Below, in pieces: positions 1-4,064 of a DNA stretch of 5,150 nt (the stretch's first letter is position 1; every line of letters starts with the position of its first letter). The DNA comes from Dokdonella sp. (GTDB lineage Bacteria > Pseudomonadota > Gammaproteobacteria > Xanthomonadales > Rhodanobacteraceae). The stretch spans positions 1 through 5,150 of the forward strand of contig JASLGB010000303.1 of NCBI GenBank assembly GCA_030150315.1, in the 5' to 3' direction. A model generated the notes under the pieces. The model ran no database searches, had not been told where the DNA came from, and saw only the letters and a program-made list of their open reading frames with translations. A program made the position numbers and the translations under genes.

Positions 1-146
1 GACATCAGGCGCGCGCCGACCGTGCCGTGGTTGACGATGGTGATGGTGTACGCGAAGGCGTACCGGTTTTCGGTGGGCGCGGACTGGTCGTCCAGAAAGC
101 GCGTGTCAACCGAAATGACGATGTCGTAAGGCTTTTTGCCGCTCAT
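1..146 (-). CDS. apaG: ApaG family protein, 5' part only (cut by left window edge)
   Basis: The first 48 codons are visible, beginning MSGKKPYDIVISVDTRFL and continuing through ENRYAFAYTITIVNHG. The NRY-x-F-A-Y-T-I-x-I-x-N-x-G pattern, about residues 27-41, is the hallmark of the ApaG/DUF525 fold, a small fibronectin type III-like beta-sandwich protein usually about 125 residues long. The remaining C-terminal part lies off the left edge. ApaG was linked by genetics to cobalt and magnesium resistance, but its biochemical role is not settled. The start is the ATG at 144-146, with a GGAG ribosome site on the minus strand at 157-160, about 10 nt upstream. The gene follows rsmA by 48 nt in the same direction, the normal gammaproteobacterial order, usually followed by apaH, which would lie outside the window. 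Co-transcription with rsmA is inferred from spacing. Identification is strong; only the length is unseen. Confidence 0.93.
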   Translation of the reverse strand, partial: MSGKKPYDIVISVDTRFLDDQSAPTENRYAFAYTITIVNHGTVGARLM

Positions 147-194
147 GGGCGCAATTCTCCGGGACGCGCGCCGCGGCGGCAAGCGCGCCGCACT

Positions 195-995
195 CTAGCG
201 TGTGGAGGTCAGCTCGCGCGCCAGCGCAACGAATGCGGCCGGCGCCAATTGCTCGGCGCGTGCCTTGGGATCGACCCCGGCAGCGGCGATGCGCTCGACC
301 TCCAGCACGCCGTGCAGCGCATTGGAAAGCGTCTTGCGGCGCTGTCCGAAAGCGGCCTTCACCACGCGCGAAATCGCCGCTCCGTCCGCGTCCGGACGCT
401 CTTGCCGCGGGCGTGGCACCAGGCGGACCACGGCCGAATCGACCTTCGGCGGCGGCTTGAACGCGCTCGGCGGCACTTCCAGCAGCGGATCGACGCGGCA
501 GGCCAGTTGCAGCATCACCGACAGGCGTCCGTAGACCTTGCTGCCCGGCGCGGCGGCCATGCGGTCGACGACTTCCTTCTGCAGCATGAAATGCATGTCC
601 GAAATCGCGTCGAGATGGTCGATGCAGTGGAACAGGATCGGCGAGGAAATGTTGTAGGGCAGGTTGCCGACCACGCGCAGCGGCTCGCCGTGGGCAAGGC
701 GCCCGATGTCGACTTCCAGCACGTCGGCGTGCACCACGTCCAGCTCGCCGACGCCTTGCGCCGCGGCGTGCAGGCGCGGAATCAGGTCGCGATCCAGTTC
801 GATCACGGTCAGTTTGCCGAGCACGCGCAGCAGCGGCAGGGTCAGTGCGCCTTCGCCGGGGCCGATTTCCACGACGCGCTGGCCGGGTTTCGGATCGATG
901 GCTTGGACGATCCTGCGCAGCAGCGCCTGATCGTGCAGGAAGTGCTGGCCGAAGCGTTTCTTGTGGACGTGGCGTTCGTCGAGGGAGGTAGGCAT
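195..995 (-). CDS. rsmA: 16S rRNA (adenine(1518)-N6/adenine(1519)-N6)-dimethyltransferase RsmA/KsgA
   Basis: This 266-residue protein matches the usual RsmA length. Family knowledge: it uses SAM to dimethylate two adjacent adenines in the 3'-terminal hairpin of 16S rRNA, acting late in 30S assembly in the cytoplasm; its loss gives kasugamycin resistance. Seen here: an N-terminal KKRFGQHFL block (residues 12-20), SAM motif I EIGPGEGA (43-50), the acidic IELDRD loop (65-70), HADVLEVD (89-96), catalytic motif IV NLPYNISSPI (111-120), FKPPPKVDSAVV (179-190) and the C-terminal FGQRRKTLSNAL helix region (216-227). All catalytic motifs are intact. I chose the ATG at 993-995, giving MPTSLDERHVHKK, because an in-frame TTG at 1055 would add 20 residues unlike the family. 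No good Shine-Dalgarno sequence precedes the ATG. apaG follows 48 nt downstream. The expected upstream neighbour pdxA is not adjacent; a 282-nt gene-free gap and a small membrane protein gene lie there instead. Confidence 0.97.
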   Translation of the reverse strand: MPTSLDERHVHKKRFGQHFLHDQALLRRIVQAIDPKPGQRVVEIGPGEGALTLPLLRVLGKLTVIELDRDLIPRLHAAAQGVGELDVVHADVLEVDIGRLAHGEPLRVVGNLPYNISSPILFHCIDHLDAISDMHFMLQKEVVDRMAAAPGSKVYGRLSVMLQLACRVDPLLEVPPSAFKPPPKVDSAVVRLVPRPRQERPDADGAAISRVVKAAFGQRRKTLSNALHGVLEVERIAAAGVDPKARAEQLAPAAFVALARELTSTR

Positions 996-1277
996 CCGGC
1001 GATGGTAACGGCTGACGGGGCGCGGGATGCAGTGGCGGACGTTGGGCGCGTGCAATGGACACGAGGCGGTCGATGCGCCGCGCTGCCCGGTGGGTCGGCT
1101 GCGCGCGGGTCATCGCCCAGGCCGCTGCGACGTGCTCACTGGTCGCTGCGCTGCAAACTGGCATGGCCGGCGGAGGAGACCGGATCCGCGGCTGCTTCGG
1201 TACGGGGCGGCCACATGCCGGATTCGAGCCGTGCGTTCGCGCCGTTGCGCGCGGCGAGCCGGCGCGAAGCGGGCGCA
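996..1277. other. Gene-free gap between the 74-residue membrane protein gene and rsmA
   Basis: No convincing gene is visible in this 282-nt stretch on either strand. The open frames crossing it have the arginine-, alanine- and proline-rich composition of high-GC shadow frames. It should hold the rsmA promoter on the minus strand, but I see no good -10/-35 pair; the nearest is TACCAT at 1002-1007, so close to the rsmA ATG that it would imply an almost leaderless transcript. An 8-bp GC-rich inverted repeat lies at its right end (listed separately). The palindrome CGGATCCG at 1181-1188 is probably chance. Confidence 0.6.
1236..1268 (-). terminator. Possible hairpin downstream of the 74-residue gene, no T-tract
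   Basis: TTCGCGCC at 1236-1243 and GGCGCGAA at 1261-1268 form a perfect 8-bp stem around a 17-nt GC-rich loop. It begins 9 nt past the stop codon of the minus-strand small membrane protein gene. No run of T follows on the minus strand, so it is not a textbook intrinsic terminator. In GC-rich DNA such a repeat can occur by chance. Confidence 0.25.
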
Positions 1278-1502
1278 TCAGGCGATTGCGCGCATCAGCA
1301 CGTGGGACACCAGCCAGAGACCGCCGGCGAGCGAGATCAGCGTTCCGCCGATCCACAATCTCGCGCCGGCCGGCGTCAGTTGGCTGAAGGCATGCCAGAC
1401 CGGTGCGGCGGCCCAGAAAGGCTGGCCGGGCAGGCGAAACCAGATCCATGCCGCCAGCGAGACCAGAACGCCGAGCCGGATGGCATAAAGGGCGGGATGC
1501 AT
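1278..1502 (-). CDS. Small two-helix membrane protein, function unknown
   Basis: The gene encodes 74 residues, MHPALYAIRL to the C-terminal SHVLMRAIA. Two hydrophobic stretches, about residues 5-23 and 48-68, look like transmembrane helices. They are joined by a loop rich in tryptophan, proline and aromatics (RLPGQPFW, PVWHAF). This composition is unlike the R/A/P-rich shadow frames around it, which supports a real gene. The start is the ATG at 1500-1502, preceded on the minus strand by AAGG about six bases upstream. The same frame is open further upstream to 1676, but that extension is arginine-rich and overlaps the next gene, so I rejected it. I do not recognise the family and infer no function. 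It reads in the same direction as rsmA but is 282 nt away, so co-transcription is uncertain. A TACAAT -10-like box lies 66-71 nt upstream of the start. Confidence 0.7.
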   Translation of the reverse strand: MHPALYAIRLGVLVSLAAWIWFRLPGQPFWAAAPVWHAFSQLTPAGARLWIGGTLISLAGGLWLVSHVLMRAIA

Positions 1503-1543
1503 GAATCGCCTTGCCGATGCGGCGCTGCCGGTGCCGCGATAAG

Positions 1544-1561
1544 CCGGTCGCGATCGACCGG
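1544..1561 (-). other. Perfect 7-bp stem-loop in the leader of the 74-residue gene
   Basis: CCGGTCG at 1544-1550 and CGACCGG at 1555-1561 pair perfectly around a 4-nt CGAT loop. The hairpin lies between a candidate -10 box and the start of the small membrane protein gene, so if that promoter is real it would form near the 5' end of the mRNA. It could instead be a terminator-like element for the gene upstream or a protein-binding palindrome. The structure is seen directly; its role is unknown. Confidence 0.4.
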
Positions 1562-1567
1562 ACGCGG

Positions 1568-1573
1568 ATTGTA
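1568..1573 (-). promoter_or_regulatory. Candidate -10 box (TACAAT) for the 74-residue gene
   Basis: On the minus strand these bases read TACAAT, five of six matches to the sigma-70 -10 consensus, in an otherwise GC-rich region. No recognisable -35 hexamer lies 16-18 nt upstream; the sequence there is GC-rich. Transcription would start around 1561, giving a leader of about 60 nt that contains the hairpin at 1544-1561. Confidence 0.3.
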
Positions 1574-1606
1574 GGGCGCGTCCGCGACGGCCACCCGGCC
1601 ACCGGC

Positions 1607-1625
1607 GCACAGATCGAGTCTGTGC
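1607..1625 (-). terminator. Hairpin immediately after the stop codon of the 70-residue gene
   Basis: GCACAGA at 1607-1613 and TCTGTGC at 1619-1625 form a perfect 7-bp stem with a 5-nt loop. It starts one base past the TGA of the minus-strand 70-residue gene. Its position is ideal for a terminator or a 3'-end stabilising structure. No T-run follows on the minus strand, so intrinsic termination is doubtful. Confidence 0.4.
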
Positions 1626-1626
1626 C

Positions 1627-1839
1627 TCAGTAGTCCACCATGCGCATCGCGAGGCGCACCCCGGTTTCGATGGCATCGTCCAGATCGTCGCCGGGCTCGA
1701 TCTCGCCCGGTTCGAAGGCCAACGGCGTGCCGTCGATCTCGATCGTCTGGACCGTTGCCGGCTGCTCCGGCCCGGCTTGCGTCGCCGTCACGCTGATCTG
1801 CCTGCCGCGATACGAAATGGAACTCGATTTCGTCTGCAT
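1627..1839 (-). CDS. Small acidic soluble protein, function unknown
   Basis: The gene encodes 70 residues, starting MQTKSSSISYRGRQISVTAT. The first half looks like short beta strands. The second half is strongly acidic (FEPGEIEPGDDLDDAIETG, about residues 42-60) and ends in a short amphipathic stretch, VRLAMRMVDY. There is no signal peptide, membrane helix or cysteine motif. The start is the ATG at 1837-1839, with AGGA about four bases upstream on the minus strand. The balanced composition differs clearly from neighbouring shadow frames, which makes a real gene likely. I do not recognise the family. It reads in the same direction as yeiH upstream and the 74-residue gene downstream, but gaps of 224 and 124 nt argue against a tight operon. 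Confidence 0.7.
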   Translation of the reverse strand: MQTKSSSISYRGRQISVTATQAGPEQPATVQTIEIDGTPLAFEPGEIEPGDDLDDAIETGVRLAMRMVDY

Positions 1840-2063
1840 GGTGTCCTACTGCGAGGGGCGGTGCGTTCAGCCTGAACCCTGCGCTGTTCCATGTCGTCGG
1901 GCGGCATCGGCGGATGCCGTTGAGGTCGGCGGCTTAGGGTCATCGGGAGGCGAAAGACGCGCTCCTCCGGCCCGCCGCGCACGGATCCTGAAAGTCCGCG
2001 CTGACGGTTGGTCTGATTGACACGCCTCAAGCCGTCGCTGCGGCCGGTGTTTTCCGAGCCGGC
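1840..2063. other. Gene-free gap between yeiH and the 70-residue gene
   Basis: No supported gene lies in this 224-nt stretch. It must hold the 3' end of the yeiH transcript and probably the promoter of the 70-residue gene, but I see no clear -10/-35 pair. It contains a perfect 7-bp stem-loop at 1902-1919 (listed separately), the short palindrome TTCAG-C-CTGAA at 1866-1876, and a weak GGAGG/CCTCC pairing across 1946-1968. Confidence 0.55.
1902..1919 (-). terminator. Perfect stem-loop downstream of yeiH, possible terminator
   Basis: CGGCATC at 1902-1908 and GATGCCG at 1913-1919 pair perfectly over a 4-nt loop, and a G-T wobble (1901/1920) can extend the stem. It lies about 145 nt past the yeiH stop and about 63 nt before the start of the 70-residue gene. 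No T-tract follows on the minus strand, so it may be a transcript-end structure or an operator rather than an intrinsic terminator. Confidence 0.35.
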
Positions 2064-2064
2064 C
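2042..2064 (-). terminator. Short GC hairpin overlapping the yeiH stop codon
   Basis: GGCCGG at 2042-2047 and CCGGCC at 2059-2064 form a 6-bp all-GC stem with an 11-nt loop. The right arm includes the last base of the yeiH TAG stop. No T-tract follows in the direction of transcription. It is weak evidence and may be chance in GC-rich DNA. Confidence 0.2.
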
Positions 2065-3068
2065 TACCAGCCGCCGAGGATGGCCTTCAGCAGCCAATAG
2101 CCGCCGATGGTCAGCCAGACGAACAGTGCGGCGGCCAGCAGCAGGGGTTTCGGGCCGAGTGCGCGCAGGCGCGAGAAGCGTGTTTCCAGACCGAGCGCGC
2201 CCATGGCGATGGCGAGCAGCAGCGTGTCGAGGTCGAGCAGGCGCGCGTGCAGCGCCGGCGGCAGTTGCCCCACGGAGTTCAATGCGCAGACGCCGACGAA
2301 GCCGAGCGCGAACCACGGTATCTGGATCGCCCCGGCGCCGCTGCCTTCGCGGCGTGCCTGCCATGCGCCGAGCACGAGCAGGAACGGAACCAGCAGCAGC
2401 ACGCGGGTCAGTTTGACGATGACGGCAGTGTCGGCGGCGGTGGCGTCCACGGCGTTGCCGGCGGCGACGACCTGGGCGACTTCGTGCACGGTGGCACCGG
2501 TGTAGATGCCGTAAACGTCCGACGGCAGCGCCAGCCAGTGCGCGAGTTGCGGATAGAGGAAGATGTTCAGCGTGCCGAACAGCACGACGCCGGCGACCGC
2601 GATGGCGACCTTGCCCGGGTCGGGCTTGAGTACGCGCTCGGTCGCGAGCACGGCGGCGGCGCCGCAGATCGCGCTGCCGCAGGCGGTGAGCAGGGCGGTG
2701 TCGCTGTCCAGCCCAAGCCAGCGTCGACCGATCCACAGACCCAGCCCGAGCGTGCTGACGACGATGAGCACGTCCAGCAGCAGCGCCTCGACGCCGATGG
2801 CAGCGATCTGCTGGAAACTGATGCGCAAGCCGTACAGCACGATGCCGGCACGCAGCAGATTGCGTTGCGAGAACGCGATGCCGGGCGTGAGCTGCGGCGG
2901 CAGGCGTGTGCCGGCAAGGTTGCCGATGAGCATGCCGAGCACGATGGCCAGCGTCAGTGCCGACAGTTGCAGCCGCGAGAACACCGGCAGCGCAGCGAGC
3001 GCCAGGCCGGCGAGGCCGATCAGCAGGGCGAAGGCGATGCCGGGGAGGCGGGTGCGGACGGCGGACAT
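2064..3068 (-). CDS. yeiH: YeiH/UPF0324 family membrane protein, putative sulfur-anion exporter
   Basis: This 334-residue polytopic inner-membrane protein is close to the 349 residues of E. coli YeiH. About ten hydrophobic segments are visible, for example near residues 10-28, 36-52, 95-113, 154-172, 219-235, 252-266 and 308-328. Family blocks seen are LLRAGIVLYGLRISF (71-85), GSAICGAAAVLATE (131-144), IYTGATVHEVAQVVAAG (188-204), VKLTRVLLLVP (218-228) and MGALGLET (289-296). The family (Pfam PF03601) is named putative sulfate exporter; in enteric bacteria YeiH is linked to sulfite stress, but transport is not firmly shown. The start is the ATG at 3066-3068 (MSAVRTRLPG). The frame stays open to 3209, but that extension crosses the promoter and the start of the divergent gene. 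No clear Shine-Dalgarno sequence precedes the ATG. The divergent LysR gene is the likely regulator, sharing a 97-bp region. The exact substrate is inferred from the family only. Confidence 0.93.
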   Translation of the reverse strand: MSAVRTRLPGIAFALLIGLAGLALAALPVFSRLQLSALTLAIVLGMLIGNLAGTRLPPQLTPGIAFSQRNLLRAGIVLYGLRISFQQIAAIGVEALLLDVLIVVSTLGLGLWIGRRWLGLDSDTALLTACGSAICGAAAVLATERVLKPDPGKVAIAVAGVVLFGTLNIFLYPQLAHWLALPSDVYGIYTGATVHEVAQVVAAGNAVDATAADTAVIVKLTRVLLLVPFLLVLGAWQARREGSGAGAIQIPWFALGFVGVCALNSVGQLPPALHARLLDLDTLLLAIAMGALGLETRFSRLRALGPKPLLLAAALFVWLTIGGYWLLKAILGGW

Positions 3069-3102
3069 GGTGGCAGCAGGCTCTGGAGGGGCGAGGCGGG
3101 CA

Positions 3103-3132
3103 TTGTCGAACCGTTCGTAATATAAAGATAAT
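3103..3132 (+). promoter_or_regulatory. Candidate sigma-70 promoter of the LysR gene
   Basis: TTGTCG at 3103-3108 (four of six matches to TTGACA) and GATAAT at 3127-3132 (five of six to TATAAT) are separated by 18 nt on the plus strand. A start of transcription near 3139 would give a leader of about 27 nt. The -10 box overlaps the left arm of the inverted repeat at 3126-3147, so a protein bound there could block it, as in the negative autoregulation common to LysR-type genes. Confidence 0.45.
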
Positions 3133-3147
3133 AGATAGTCATTATCT
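3126..3147. promoter_or_regulatory. AT-rich inverted repeat in the yeiH-lysR divergent promoter, candidate LysR operator
   Basis: AGATAAT at 3126-3132 and ATTATCT at 3141-3147 are perfect 7-bp arms around an 8-nt spacer. The repeat sits in an AT-rich island (about 3117-3150) that contrasts sharply with the surrounding GC-rich DNA. LysR-type regulators bind interrupted dyads between themselves and a divergent target, so this is the best operator candidate. On the minus strand the block also contains -10-like TATTAT (3128-3133) and TATATT (3119-3124) for yeiH, without a good -35, which fits a promoter that needs an activator. The structure is seen; binding is inferred. Confidence 0.55.
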
Positions 3148-3155
3148 GTACGATC

Positions 3156-3160
3156 AGGGA
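3156..3160 (+). promoter_or_regulatory. Ribosome binding site of the LysR gene
   Basis: AGGGA lies 5 nt upstream of the ATG at 3166-3168. This fixes the start of the LysR gene and shows that the yeiH frame extension across this region is not coding. Confidence 0.6.
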
Positions 3161-3165
3161 TTCTG

Positions 3166-4053
3166 ATGATTGCGATCAGTCCGCGCCAACTCGAGGTCTT
3201 CGCCGCCATCGCCGCCAGCGGAAGCGTGCGTGCCGCCGCCGATCAGCTGGGCCTGACCCAGCCAGCGCTGAGCATGGCCCTGGCGGAACTGGAGCGTCTG
3301 CTCGGTGCGCCGTTGTTCGACCGGCACCAGCGTCGTCTGCACCTCAATGCGCAAGGACAGGCGCTGTTGCCGTTGGCGCGTGACATCGTCGAGCGCCTGC
3401 GCGAGTTCGGCCACGGTGCCAGCGCACAGCCGCAGGGCGCGCTGGCGGTCGGCGCCAGCAACACGATCGGCAACTATCTGGTCGGTGATCTGCTTGGCGG
3501 CTTCGTGGCCGCGTATCCACAGGTGCATCTGAGCCTGCGCGTGGCCAATACCGCCGAGGTGGTCGCCGGATTGCTCGACTTCAGCCTCGACGTGGGATGC
3601 ATCGAGGGGCCGGCGCAGGACGAGGCGCTCGAATGCCTGCCGTGGCGCGAGGATGCCTTGCAGGTGTGCGTGCGCGCGGATCATCCGCTGGCGCGACGCA
3701 AGCGCCTGCGGCCGGACGATCTCGACGGCGAGCGCTGGATCCTGCGCGAGCAGGGATCGGCGACGCGCTCGGTCTTCGAGGACGCGGCGCGCGGTGTGCT
3801 CGGGCGCATCGACGTGGCGTTGGAGCTGGGTCAGAGCGAGGCGATCAAGCAGGCGGTGATCGCCGGTCTTGGCATCGGCTGCCTGCCGCAGGCGGCGATC
3901 GGTGACGCGGTGGCGGCGGGGCGGCTGGTGGCGCTGCAGACGCCGTTTCTCGACCTGCGCCGCACGCTGGCCCTGGTCGTGCACCGCAACCGCTATCGGG
4001 GCGCGACCTTGCGCGCGTTCATCCAGGCCTGTGGCGCCGGGCCGGCGCGCTGA
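3166..4053 (+). CDS. LysR-type transcriptional regulator, YeiE-like
   Basis: This 295-residue protein has the standard LysR length and layout. An N-terminal winged helix-turn-helix covers residues 5-64, with RQLEVFAAIAASGSVRAAAD (7-26), recognition helix TQPALSMALAELE (31-43) and the wing LFDRHQRRLHLNAQG (50-64). A linker helix follows at about 66-83. The effector domain runs from about residue 91 to the C-terminus: GASNTIGNYL (96-105), LREQGSATR (193-201) and GQSEAIKQAVIAGLGIGCLP (222-241). These effector-pocket blocks resemble the YeiE and CysB/CbbR-like branches, which bind small anions or metabolites. YeiE in enteric bacteria has been reported to respond to sulfite. The gene is divergent from yeiH, whose promoter it probably controls, and autoregulation is likely. 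The start is set by AGGGA 5 nt upstream. Its TGA at 4051-4053 is one base from the stop of the convergent methyltransferase gene. The family is certain; the YeiE assignment rests on motifs and the yeiH neighbour. Confidence 0.94.
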   Translation: MIAISPRQLEVFAAIAASGSVRAAADQLGLTQPALSMALAELERLLGAPLFDRHQRRLHLNAQGQALLPLARDIVERLREFGHGASAQPQGALAVGASNTIGNYLVGDLLGGFVAAYPQVHLSLRVANTAEVVAGLLDFSLDVGCIEGPAQDEALECLPWREDALQVCVRADHPLARRKRLRPDDLDGERWILREQGSATRSVFEDAARGVLGRIDVALELGQSEAIKQAVIAGLGIGCLPQAAIGDAVAAGRLVALQTPFLDLRRTLALVVHRNRYRGATLRAFIQACGAGPAR

Positions 4054-4064
4054 ATCACGCGCCG
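4043..4064. terminator. GC hairpin spanning both convergent stop codons
   Basis: CGGCGCG at 4043-4049 and CGCGCCG at 4058-4064 form a perfect 7-bp all-GC stem. The 8-nt loop (4050-4057) contains the stop codons of the LysR gene (plus) and the methyltransferase gene (minus). Being symmetrical, it could act on transcripts from either side. There is no T-tract on either strand, so it is not a standard intrinsic terminator. Confidence 0.3.

Noticed and set aside
166..191. Direct repeat GCGCGCCGC at 166-174 and 183-191 between rsmA and apaG
   Set aside because: It is only 9 bp of pure G and C in a GC-rich spacer; chance is the simplest explanation.
996..1055. TTG start for rsmA adding 20 residues
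   Set aside because: The added residues do not resemble the family N-terminus, and the ATG at 993-995 gives a normal-length protein.
27..1574. Plus-strand open frame of 515 codons covering apaG, rsmA and the 74-residue gene
   Set aside because: It is antisense to rsmA and apaG, which have unmistakable family motifs, and its composition is the R/A/G/H/Q-rich pattern of a high-GC shadow frame. It matches no family I recognise.
106..1602. Minus-strand open frame of 498 codons overlapping rsmA in another frame
   Set aside because: It is a shadow of rsmA and flanking sequence, dominated by arginine, alanine and proline, with no domain pattern.
1788..2030. 80-codon minus-strand frame in the gap downstream of yeiH
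   Set aside because: It is arginine- and proline-rich, has no evident ribosome site and overlaps the start of the better-supported 70-residue gene.
1867..2736. Minus-strand open frame of 289 codons overlapping yeiH in another frame
   Set aside because: It is an extremely arginine-rich shadow frame that overlaps the real yeiH frame on the same strand.
2247..3125. Plus-strand open frame of 292 codons opposite yeiH
   Set aside because: It is rich in D, G, Q, E and H, as expected for the antisense of a leucine- and alanine-rich membrane protein, and lies wholly opposite conserved YeiH blocks.
3069..3209. 47-residue N-terminal extension of yeiH
   Set aside because: It would start inside the LysR coding region and read through the AT-rich promoter block; family members begin near the chosen ATG.
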